DNA of 64,000 bases from Roseateles depolymerans (GTDB taxonomy: Bacteria; Pseudomonadota; Gammaproteobacteria; Burkholderiales; Burkholderiaceae_C), in assembly GCF_003387155.1 (NCBI RefSeq), contig NZ_QUMT01000004.1, forward strand, positions 1 to 64,000, given 5' to 3'. A program made the translations under genes and the position numbers. This document shows positions 45,345 through 53,154 of this stretch, one piece after another; positions within the stretch are counted from its first letter, which is position 1; each line of letters starts with the position of its first letter. Under the pieces are notes generated by a model. The model did no database searches. It was not told the origin of the DNA and saw only the letters and a list, made by a program, of their open reading frames with translations.

Positions 45345-46325
45345 TCAGCCAGCAGCGCGTATCGCCTCGCTTCTGCGCTGCTTCTGTTCATACATCGCCG
45401 CATCCGCCTGGGCCATCAACGTGTCCAGCGCCAGCGGCTCCTCGGCCGACATCGCCGCACTCCCCACGCTGAACGCCAGCGTGTAGCCCCGCTGAGCACG
45501 CAGGTTCAAGGCGTTCAGCTGGCTGCGCAGCCGCTCCAGCGCACGGTCTTTCTCCGCAGTCGCCGTCCCGCTGAGCAGCGCGACGAATTCATCACCGCCA
45601 GTGCGTGCCACCACGTCCGACGCGCGCAGGCACTGGCGCAGCAGGTCCGCAAACGCCTTGAGGGCCCAGTCGCCTTCCGCATGCCCATAGCGGTCATTGA
45701 CGCCCTTGAAGCCGTCCAGATCGAAAAACAGCAAGGTGGCCGGCCACCGGTTGCGCTGGCACAAGGACAACACCTGGCCCGCCTGCGATTCAAAACCGCG
45801 TCGGTTGGCCAGCCCGGTCAGCTCGTCCACCATGGCCGCATACATCGCCGCGAACTGCTGCTCCACCAGGTAGGCCAGATCCCGCAGCGTCGCCTGGTCG
45901 TCCGGGTCGAACCCGCGGGGCTGACGGTCCATCACACACAAGGTGCCCAGGCGGTGCCCGGAGGGCGAGCGCACCGGACATCCGGCGTAAAACCGCAGCT
46001 GCGGCGGACCGGTCACCAGCGGGTTGTCGGCAAATCGAGGGTCGCGATGGGAGTCCGGCACCAGCAGGATGTCATCGGAGAGGATGGCATGGCCGCAGAA
46101 CGACAGGTCCCGGGGCGTCTCGCGGATGTCCAGACCCTGCGCAGACTTGAACCACTGCCGGTCGGCATCCACCAGGCTCACCAGGGCGATCGGCACCTGA
46201 AAAATCCGTTTGGCCATGCGGGTGATGCGGTCGAACCGCTCATCCGGCTCGGTGTCCAGGATTTGCAGGATCCGAAGCGTGGCACGTCGGGCATCTTCGT
46301 CAGCCGGAAAGGGGGGCGCAATCAT
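45345..46325 (-). CDS. GAF-domain diguanylate cyclase
   Basis: Protein of 326 residues. An N-terminal GAF domain (about 25-160: LSFCGHAILSDDILLVPDS, RFADNPLVTG, LGTLCVMD) is followed by a GGDEF domain with intact GGDEF at 243-247 (VVARTGGDEFVALL) and FFDLDGFKGVNDRYGHAEGD. It should make cyclic di-GMP under control of the GAF domain. There is no membrane segment or EAL domain. An RxxD inhibitory site is not obvious. It is divergent from recQ with a 111-bp shared promoter region. Confidence 0.92.
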   Translation of the reverse strand: MIAPPFPADEDARRATLRILQILDTEPDERFDRITRMAKRIFQVPIALVSLVDADRQWFKSAQGLDIRETPRDLSFCGHAILSDDILLVPDSHRDPRFADNPLVTGPPQLRFYAGCPVRSPSGHRLGTLCVMDRQPRGFDPDDQATLRDLAYLVEQQFAAMYAAMVDELTGLANRRGFESQAGQVLSLCQRNRWPATLLFFDLDGFKGVNDRYGHAEGDWALKAFADLLRQCLRASDVVARTGGDEFVALLSGTATAEKDRALERLRSQLNALNLRAQRGYTLAFSVGSAAMSAEEPLALDTLMAQADAAMYEQKQRRSEAIRAAG

Positions 46326-46436
46326 GCTGGATGGTCTCCGTAACCCGCTCCCGGGGGGTGGGCGGGCGTCCTTTGGACGGATTCGGCGTCTTCGCGCGGA
46401 CCCGGGCCTGCAATCTCCTGGACAATCGCGGACTCC

Positions 46437-48305
46437 ATGAGTCTGCCGAAGCATCATCCCGTCCCCATCCACATCCTGCAAGAGGTGTTCGGATACAGCG
46501 CGTTCCGCGGCCAGCAGGCCGCGATCGTCGAGCACGTCACCGAGGGTGGGGATGCCCTGGTGCTGATGCCCACCGGCGGCGGCAAAAGCCTGTGCTACCA
46601 GGTGCCCGCCATCGCCCGCCAGCGGGCCGGCCACGGCGTCACGGTGGTGGTGAGCCCGCTCATCGCCCTGATGCACGACCAGGTCGGCGCCCTGGAGGAA
46701 GCCGGTGTGCATGCGGCCTTTCTCAACTCCACCCAGTCGCTGGAGGAAGCCCAGGCCATCGAGCGGGAGATGCTGGCCGGTCGCCTGTCCCTGCTCTACG
46801 CGGCGCCGGAGCGGCTCAACACGCCGCGCTTCCTCGCGCAGCTGACCTCGCTGCATGAACGCGGGCTGCTGAGCCTGTTCGCCATCGACGAAGCCCACTG
46901 CGTGAGCCAGTGGGGCCATGACTTCCGCAGCGAATACCTGTCGCTGAACCTGCTGCATGAGCGCTTCCCGGATGTCCCGCGCATCGCGCTGACAGCCACC
47001 GCGGACGACATCACCCGCGCCGACATCATCGACCGGTTGCAGCTGCATGACGCACGCGTCTTCATCGCCAGCTTCGACCGCCCCAACATCCGCTACCTGA
47101 TCGTGGAAAAGGACAAGCCGCGGGAACAGCTGCTGCGCTTCATCCAGGACGACCATGACGGCGAAGCCGGCGTCGTCTACTGCCAGAGCCGCAAGAAGGT
47201 GGAAGAAACCGCGGAGTGGCTGAAGTCCGAAGGCGTGTCCGCCCTGCCCTATCACGCCGGCATGGACAGCGAGATTCGCATGCGGCATCAGGACCGCTTC
47301 CTGCGCGAAGACGGCATCGTGATGGTGGCCACGGTCGCCTTCGGCATGGGCATCGACAAGCCGGATGTGCGTTTCGTGGCGCATCTTGACCTGCCCAAGA
47401 ACATCGAAGGCTACTACCAGGAAACCGGTCGTGCCGGCCGTGACGGTGAACCGGCTGAAGCCTGGATGGCCTACGGCCTGGCGGACGTGGTGAACCAGCG
47501 CCGCATGATCGACGAAAGCCCGTCGACCGAGGAGTTCAAGCAGGTGCAGCGGGGCAAGCTGGATGCGCTGCTGGCCCTGGCGGAAGCCATCGATTGCCGA
47601 CGGCAGCGGCTGCTGGCGTACTTCGGGGAAGAGAGCGAGCCCTGCGGCAACTGCGACAACTGCCTGAATCCGCCCGCCACCTGGGACGCCACGGAAGCCG
47701 CCCGCATGGCCCTGTCCTGCATCTACCGCTTCCGCCAGAACGGCGGCCAGCGGTTTGGGGCGGGTCACCTGATCGATGTGCTGCGGGGCAAGGACACGGA
47801 CAAGGTGCGTCAATACGGTCATCAGCATCTGACCACCTGGGCCATCGGCGCCCATCTGAGCGAACAGCAGTGGCGGGCCGTGCTGCGCCAGTTGATTGCG
47901 CTGGGCCATGTGGTCACTGAAGGCGAGTTCAGCACCCTGTCGCTGAATGAGTCAGCCCGGGCGGTGCTCAAGGGGGAAGTGGAGCTGCTGCTGCGGCAGC
48001 CGACCGCCCCGGCACGCAAGGGCAAGACCAGCCGCAGCACCACCGGCGGTCGGCGCACCGCCCTGGCGGACCCGGACCTGGCACCGGATGCGCAGCAGCG
48101 CTTTGATTCGCTCAAGGCCTGGCGGGCTGAGGTCGCCCGGGAGCATGGGCTGCCGGCCTATGTGATCTTCCAGAACGTCACGCTGGCCGAGATGGCGCGG
48201 CAGCATCCGCGCTCGCTGGATGAGCTCGCGGGTATCAGCGGCGTTGGGGCGAAGAAGCTGGAGGCGTATGGCGCCGATCTGTTGCGGGTGCTGGACGCCC
48301 GCTAG
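46437..48305 (+). CDS. recQ: ATP-dependent DNA helicase RecQ
   Basis: 3'-5' helicase of recombination and fork repair. The protein has 622 residues. Walker A is MPTGGGKS at 44-51, and the DEAH box is D151-EAH in [17 protein letters not shown]. The second RecA-like domain has GRAGRDG. A zinc-binding cluster lies in [13 protein letters not shown], with a winged helix after it. The C-terminal HRDC domain is about 540-618. It lies upstream of the triplicated terminator. Confidence 0.96.
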   Translation: MSLPKHHPVPIHILQEVFGYSAFRGQQAAIVEHVTEGGDALVLMPTGGGKSLCYQVPAIARQRAGHGVTVVVSPLIALMHDQVGALEEAGVHAAFLNSTQSLEEAQAIEREMLAGRLSLLYAAPERLNTPRFLAQLTSLHERGLLSLFAIDEAHCVSQWGHDFRSEYLSLNLLHERFPDVPRIALTATADDITRADIIDRLQLHDARVFIASFDRPNIRYLIVEKDKPREQLLRFIQDDHDGEAGVVYCQSRKKVEETAEWLKSEGVSALPYHAGMDSEIRMRHQDRFLREDGIVMVATVAFGMGIDKPDVRFVAHLDLPKNIEGYYQETGRAGRDGEPAEAWMAYGLADVVNQRRMIDESPSTEEFKQVQRGKLDALLALAEAIDCRRQRLLAYFGEESEPCGNCDNCLNPPATWDATEAARMALSCIYRFRQNGGQRFGAGHLIDVLRGKDTDKVRQYGHQHLTTWAIGAHLSEQQWRAVLRQLIALGHVVTEGEFSTLSLNESARAVLKGEVELLLRQPTAPARKGKTSRSTTGGRRTALADPDLAPDAQQRFDSLKAWRAEVAREHGLPAYVIFQNVTLAEMARQHPRSLDELAGISGVGAKKLEAYGADLLRVLDAR

Positions 48306-48343
48306 GCGGATCTTGGGCACCGCCGGGCCGCAACAAATAAGAA

Positions 48344-48427
48344 CGCCCGACATTGCCGGGCCGTACACAACAAAACGCCCGGCATTACCGGGCCGTACAC
48401 AACAAAAACGCCCGGCATTGCCGGGCG
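48344..48427 (-). terminator. Three tandem copies of a rho-independent terminator
   Basis: A unit of 32-33 bp is present three times (stems starting at 48344, 48376 and 48409). Each is a CGCCCGGCATT-type hairpin separated by GTACACAACAAA. Read on the minus strand, the runs after the stems are TTTTTG, TTTTG and TTCTTATTTG. A partial fourth copy lies at 48319-48340. They end transcription of the small exported-protein gene starting at 48779 and may also serve recQ from the other side. Confidence 0.75.
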
Positions 48428-48461
48428 TTTGCCATCCAGACTGATGCAGCGTCCGTGACGC

Positions 48462-48779
48462 TCAGAGCGGCTGCGTGGTGCTGGTGCTGATGCTGGTGCC
48501 GGTGACGCTGGCAGCGGCCACCTGGGTGTCGTCCAGCGTGGTGGCGCGGCGGCCGGTGATGTAGACGGTGGGCAGCGTCTGCACGTCAGCGCGGGCCACC
48601 TGACGGGTGCCGGTGATGTAGACCGTCTCGAGCTTGATGGTGCGGGCTTCGCGTTCGCGCTGGGCTTGGGCGTGGGCCAGGCCGGCGGTCAGCGCGGCAG
48701 TGGCCAGGACACCGAAGGCCAGGGCCTTGACGCTGGTGCCAATGTGGGACGTGGTGCGGAGGGTGCGGGCGGTGCTCAT
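48462..48779 (-). CDS. Small exported protein with duplicated VYITGxR motifs
   Basis: Protein of 105 residues. A signal peptide ends AGLAHAQA. The short mature part carries KLETVYITGTRQ and LPTVYITGRRAT, two copies of a motif resembling the plug-domain start of TonB receptors (compare KLERVEVTGSR in the receptor at 5563-8448). No β-barrel or other domain follows; the C-terminus is Ser/Thr rich. AAGGAGAT lies 5 nt before the ATG, a strong ribosome site that supports a real gene. A paralogue is at 51747-52013. The function is unknown. Confidence 0.8.
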   Translation of the reverse strand: MSTARTLRTTSHIGTSVKALAFGVLATAALTAGLAHAQAQREREARTIKLETVYITGTRQVARADVQTLPTVYITGRRATTLDDTQVAAASVTGTSISTSTTQPL

Positions 48780-48957
48780 GTCGATCTCCTTGGGGCTGCA
48801 TCAGGGGTGGGTCAGTGAATGCAGTGTCGTCGTCACGCCCCGCTCTCAAAAGGCGTGCGCGACGAAGCGGCCAGGAGACGGCGTGAACTGCAGCCAGGGC
48901 GGATCGACGTGGCGTGCAGTGACCTGAAGTGAAGTCAGCACCGCGCCCATGCACCGA

Positions 48958-51480
48958 TCAACCCGGTGCGGGCGGCGATTCCTCCTCCACCACCGGCGTT
49001 TGGCCGGGCAGCAAGCCGGCACGGCGCAGCCGGTCCAGCACGTCAAACAGCAAATCGCTCTTGACGCTGTAAGCCGCGCGGGGCGAGTTCACAAATCCGC
49101 TGGCATTCAGGATCAGGTTCGTGCCCTCGGCATTGATGCCGTCCAGTTGCACATTGGGCGCCGGCGACCCCAGCACCGACGGATGAGCCCGGAACGCCTC
49201 CAGGATCAGCGCCCGCGCCCGGGTGGTGTCGGTGGCCAGCGGCATCGGCAGCTTGAACTGCACCATGCCCAGCGACTCCCCATAGGTGACGTTGCGGACA
49301 ATCTTTGTGATGAACTCCGAGTTGGGGACGATCACGGTGGAGCGGTCGCCCATCTGGATTTCCGTGGCCCGGACATTGATGCGGCGGATGTCGCCCTCCA
49401 CGCCGGACAGCGCCACCCAGTCGCCGACCTTGACCGGTCGCTCGGCCAGCAGGATCAGCCCGGACACAAAGTTCTGCACCACCGCCTGCAAGCCAAAACC
49501 GATGCCCACCGACAGCGCACTGGCCACCCAGGCCACCCGCTCCAGGCCCACGCCCACCGCGGACATGGACGCCGCGATGACGGCCACCACCCCCACATAA
49601 CCGAACAGCGTGGTCGCGGACATGCGCATGCCGGCATCCATCCGGGTGGTGGGCATGTAGCGCGTGGCCAGCCACTGTTTGAGCAGCCGTACCGCCAGCA
49701 GGCCCAGCACCAACACCGCCAGACCCTGCAGCAACGCCATCGGCTTGAGGCTCAATTCCCCAACGGACAGCCCTTCCTGGATGCGACCGGCGCGGGCGAA
49801 CAGCTCCAGCGGTCCTTCCCCGAAGGGCGCCAGCAGCAGCACTACCGCGAAGACGCCCACCATCACCCGGCCAGCGCCCGACAGCAGGACGATCGCCTGG
49901 GCCCGGGTGCGGGACGCGGCGCTGGCGGCGGCCAGGTCACCCGTCGCGCTCGCGGCGGCACCGGCACCACCACTGGCACTGCCTGAACCGGCCGCCCCAC
50001 GAGCCCCGTGGGCGCCGTGGCCGCCAGCGCCCTCTTCATGACCGGCAGCGGCCTGCTGACTGCGCTTGAGCAGCCACTGCCCCACGTCATCGACCATCGC
50101 CGCGATCAGATAGGCGGCGCTGAGCACGATCAGCCCCCACACCAGCTGATTCACCACAAAACTGCCGAGCCCGACATAGCCGATCAGCAGGGCCAGCATC
50201 GCCGCGCCCAGCACCAGCCACAGCGCCGTTCTCAGCAGCGACAGCCACAGCGGCAGGCTGGCCGGCGGCTCGGAGGGGACCTGGGCAGAACGACCGTGAC
50301 CGCTGTCACCTTCACTGTCAGCCTCGCTGGCGTCCGCGGGAGCATCGCCGGGTGGCTCGCCTTTGCGCTGCGCCTGACGCAAAGCCGTCCCCAGCACCAG
50401 GATGAAGGCCAGCGACGACGCAGCGCTGATCGTCCACAGCATCGCATCGCTGGCCTGCAGCGCGCTGGCCAGCCGGGCGATCACCCAGGCCAGCACCACC
50501 GTCAGCGCGAAGGTGGTGGGAAACCAGGCCAGGCGTGAAGCGGTGGTGTCGGGAATGGGAGGCAGGCGCCAGGACGGCTTGCGCGGCATCAGCAGCGCCG
50601 AGGCCAGGCCATACACAAAGGCGCCGAACCAGACAATGGCTTCCGCATGCTGCAGCCAGCGGTCCAGGCGTGCCGTCGGGTTGTCGCCCAGGCTCAGCAC
50701 CAGCACGGCGACATGGCCGATCAGGCCCGGCATCAGCGTGCGGGTCAGCAGCACACCGCCGGCATAGAGGGACCGCCGCAGCCGCCCCGGCGCGACCCGG
50801 TGCGCGGTGAGCGTTGCCACGCCGCGCTGAACCCCGAACTGCAGCAGCATCAGCACCGCCACGGCCGCGCCAAGCGCCAGCCACTGACCGGCCGACACCC
50901 CGGACAGCCGGGTGCGCCATTCATCGCCAAAGTCCTGCAGGCGGCGCAGGTCCGATCCGCTGTCACGGGCCAGCTTGCGCCAGAACTGCACGCCCACCAG
51001 GGCATCGACTTTTTCACCCAGGCGGGCGCCGAGTTGCGATCGGCGGTTCTCCAGGGCCGTGGCTGCCGCCTGCTCGGCTTCCACGGCCATGAGCCGCGCC
51101 AGCTTGATCTGCGAATCCAGCCGCGAGACGGCCGCCATCAGTTCAGCCCGCTGCTTGGCCACGTCCGCCGATTCCTTGACGCCGTCGGCCGGCTTGCCCA
51201 GCTGCGCCAGCCGGGCCTGCACGTCCTGCAGCTCCGGCTCCAGCGCAGAGGCGGCCTCCTGGGCCTGGGTCTGTGCGGACAGGGCGCGTTTGCGCAGTTG
51301 CAAGGTGGCGGCATCGTCCAGGGTGTCGTCCTGCAGGCCTCGCACCGCGTCCATGTCCTTGCGGGCGGCTTCCAGCAATTGGGCAGGGTCGGGCGGGGCG
51401 TTGTCCGGCGCCTGGGCGGCCGCGAGTGCGGTTGCCCCCAGCAGCAGGGACAGGAGCAGGCCCCGCATCAGGCGACGCAT
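48958..51480 (-). CDS. Large MscS-family mechanosensitive channel with DUF3772 region
   Basis: Protein of 840 residues from the ATG at 51480; ATG 51543 would add 21 residues before the signal peptide. After the signal peptide (ending TALAAAQA) comes a coiled, Ala/Gln-rich periplasmic region (about 30-175, DUF3772-like), then about ten membrane segments, interrupted by two low-complexity linkers (an acidic one near residue 400 and a Gly/Ala/His one near 490-535). The MscS pore helix and β-domain follow (GIGFGLQAVVQNFVSGLILL, VKVGDWVAL, VIVPNSEFI). It gates during hypo-osmotic stress in the inner membrane. Confidence 0.9.
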   Translation of the reverse strand: MRRLMRGLLLSLLLGATALAAAQAPDNAPPDPAQLLEAARKDMDAVRGLQDDTLDDAATLQLRKRALSAQTQAQEAASALEPELQDVQARLAQLGKPADGVKESADVAKQRAELMAAVSRLDSQIKLARLMAVEAEQAAATALENRRSQLGARLGEKVDALVGVQFWRKLARDSGSDLRRLQDFGDEWRTRLSGVSAGQWLALGAAVAVLMLLQFGVQRGVATLTAHRVAPGRLRRSLYAGGVLLTRTLMPGLIGHVAVLVLSLGDNPTARLDRWLQHAEAIVWFGAFVYGLASALLMPRKPSWRLPPIPDTTASRLAWFPTTFALTVVLAWVIARLASALQASDAMLWTISAASSLAFILVLGTALRQAQRKGEPPGDAPADASEADSEGDSGHGRSAQVPSEPPASLPLWLSLLRTALWLVLGAAMLALLIGYVGLGSFVVNQLVWGLIVLSAAYLIAAMVDDVGQWLLKRSQQAAAGHEEGAGGHGAHGARGAAGSGSASGGAGAAASATGDLAAASAASRTRAQAIVLLSGAGRVMVGVFAVVLLLAPFGEGPLELFARAGRIQEGLSVGELSLKPMALLQGLAVLVLGLLAVRLLKQWLATRYMPTTRMDAGMRMSATTLFGYVGVVAVIAASMSAVGVGLERVAWVASALSVGIGFGLQAVVQNFVSGLILLAERPVKVGDWVALSGVEGDIRRINVRATEIQMGDRSTVIVPNSEFITKIVRNVTYGESLGMVQFKLPMPLATDTTRARALILEAFRAHPSVLGSPAPNVQLDGINAEGTNLILNASGFVNSPRAAYSVKSDLLFDVLDRLRRAGLLPGQTPVVEEESPPAPG

Positions 51481-51674
51481 GGGGCTGACGAGGTGGGTCA
51501 GCCTGCGGGACAACGGGAGGAGCGGCAGCGGACTTGGCAACATCCACCGATTGTGGCGTCAGCGCCCGCTTCCAGTCGGTGCGGCCCCAAACCAACTCGG
51601 GCAGTGAGGGACCCGGATCCAGCACGAACCTGCTGGCCAGGCGCAAGTCTCTGGATGAAACGCACCCGCAAACA

Positions 51675-51700
51675 AAACGCCCGGCCAGGGCCGGGCGTTT
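51675..51700 (-). terminator. Terminator of the second small exported-protein gene
   Basis: Twelve-bp perfect stem AAACGCCCGGCC/GGCCGGGCGTTT with AG between. On the minus strand it is followed by TGTTTG, giving TTTTGTTTG after the GC stem. It lies 46 bp after the stop at 51747. The stem core matches the triplicated terminators near 48.4 kb. Confidence 0.8.
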
Positions 51701-51746
51701 CGGGGCGAGCGCCGGAGCGCTCTCTGAAGCAGCGTTCCGCCGAAGA

Positions 51747-52013
51747 TCAGCAGAGCTGCGTGCTGCAGGCGACCTGGTTGCCGGCCAGGGTGATCGCGTC
51801 GCCGCGCTGCGAGGACCGGCTGCCCGTGATGTAGACGGTGGGCAGTTGCTGCACCTGCTGGCGGTCGGCGCGCTTGCCGGTGATGTAGACCGTCTCCAGC
51901 TGGATGGCCGAGGCCATGCGCTCCTGCTGGACCTGATGGTGCGTGATGCTCAGCGTGAGGGCGACGGTGGCGCCGAGACCGAAAGCAAATGCCTTGAAAC
52001 TGGTGCTGCTCAT
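51747..52013 (-). CDS. Small exported protein with duplicated VYITGxR motifs (paralogue)
   Basis: Protein of 88 residues. An N-terminal hydrophobic segment (about 6-25) is followed by QLETVYITGKRADRQQ and LPTVYITGSRSS, the same two-motif layout as in the protein at 48462-48779, and a C-terminal tail with two Cys (VACSTQLC). AAGGAGC lies just before the ATG. The N-terminus lacks a clear cleavage site, so it may stay membrane-anchored. It has its own terminator. The function is unknown. Confidence 0.8.
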   Translation of the reverse strand: MSSTSFKAFAFGLGATVALTLSITHHQVQQERMASAIQLETVYITGKRADRQQVQQLPTVYITGSRSSQRGDAITLAGNQVACSTQLC

Positions 52014-52218
52014 GATGTGCTCCTTGGGGTTGCTGCGTCAGTGATCACAGTGTCGGCAACGGCCTCGGGACTTTCCAGGCGCTCGCGATGAATGCGCGCC
52101 ACGGCGGTGTGAACTGCATCCGGCAACGACGAACGCAGGGGCCCATGCATCGGTTTTCAGCGGGTGAAAAAGGACGCTGCCTGACGGCGCGCCGACATCC
52201 ATCGCACGGACGAAAAAA

Positions 52219-52239
52219 AACCCGCCACCAGGGCGGGTT
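52219..52239 (-). terminator. Terminator of the third small gene
   Basis: Stem AACCCGCC/GGCGGGTT with a 5-nt loop, followed on the minus strand by a run of eight T (counting the two T in the stem). It lies 63 bp after the stop at 52303. Confidence 0.82.
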
Positions 52240-52302
52240 TGAGCGGTGGGAACACCACCAGGCCGGGAGGGCGCAGGTGCTGAGCCGGGAGAGCCCAGGT
52301 CC

Positions 52303-52530
52303 TCAGCCGCGAGGTTTGCTGGCCACTTCGCTTTGCACAGCCTGCACGGCTTGCACGGCTTGCACAGCCTTCTCAGCCTGCTGCAGCGGCGCCGTCTGGC
52401 TGCTGGCCCAGTGGGCGGGCATGGTGATGCGGTGCGCGGCCTCGGTGCGATCCGCCAGCCAGACGGCGATGACGGCGGCGCTGGCCACAGCGGCCAGTGC
52501 GGTGAAAAATGTCTTGGTGATGTCGCTCAT
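52303..52530 (-). CDS. Small membrane-anchored protein with AVQ repeats
   Basis: Protein of 75 residues. One N-terminal membrane or signal segment (about 8-27) is followed by a periplasmic tail with four VQ-type units (KAVQAVQAVQAVQ) encoded by 9-bp DNA repeats. It has no VYITG motif but shares size, orientation, a strong ribosome site (AGGGAGA) and an own terminator with the two small genes nearby. A 13-bp tandem array occupies its leader. The function is unknown. Confidence 0.65.
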   Translation of the reverse strand: MSDITKTFFTALAAVASAAVIAVWLADRTEAAHRITMPAHWASSQTAPLQQAEKAVQAVQAVQAVQSEVASKPRG

Positions 52531-53154
52531 GATGGCTCTCCCTGGCTTGGTGCTGAAATCGGTCCTGGAAATCGGTCCTGGATATCGGTCCTGGATATCG
52601 GCGGGATCTCTATCTTGGATCTCGGTCTCGAATCTGCTGGTGTCGAGGTCCTACCCTGAGGCTTCACAGGCGTTCAGTCAAACTCACTGACCTGCGAAGC
52701 AACAGAAATGAAGGACCCCGGTCGCCGCAGACCACCCTTCAGGAACCCGGGGGCAACGGCGCAAGATGAACTGTGCGCGACAGGCACGGCGACCGCCATG
52801 CCGACGCGATGAACTGCGGTCGTCCAGCGATGAACTGCTGTTTTCCCGCACGAATGCAGCGTAGTCGCAGCCGAACCTGATTGCCTTCCCCCAGAGTGGG
52901 GACCGGCGCTCGCCATTGGGGGGAGACGGCGTCAGCGGCGGTGGGCGCCGGTGGGGGCGAGACGGTCCGCGTGCTCCGGGCGGGCCGCCGAGGCGGTCCG
53001 CGTGTTGCGGGCGAGCTGGCGAGCCGCGCCCGTGTCCCGTGCCGTGTCCCCTCCCGTTTCCTCTCCCGTTTCCCGTCCCGTTTCCCGTCCCGATCCCCGC
53101 GCCCTGCGCGGCGCCGTGCCCCGCCCTGGGCGGGGGAACGGTCCTGGCTCTATC
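52531..53154. other. 624-bp repeat-rich region between the small gene and uvrA
   Basis: Besides the 13-bp array it holds a direct repeat of about 30 bp (two copies of a GGTCCGCGTG-led unit, about 52962-53022) and a pyrimidine-rich array with repeated TCCCGTTTCC units (about 53048-53098) just before uvrA. An open frame runs through in the uvrA frame, but its composition is that of the repeats, so I do not count it as coding. No clear SOS box was seen. Confidence 0.55.
52556..52600 (-). repeat. 13-bp tandem repeat in the leader of the third small gene
   Basis: The unit AAATCGGTCCTGG (or ATATCGGTCCTGG) occurs at 52556-52568, 52569-52581 and 52582-52594, with a partial fourth copy after it. It begins 26 bp upstream of the ATG at 52530, where promoter or leader elements are expected. 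Such arrays can change copy number by slippage and so alter expression. Confidence 0.7.
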
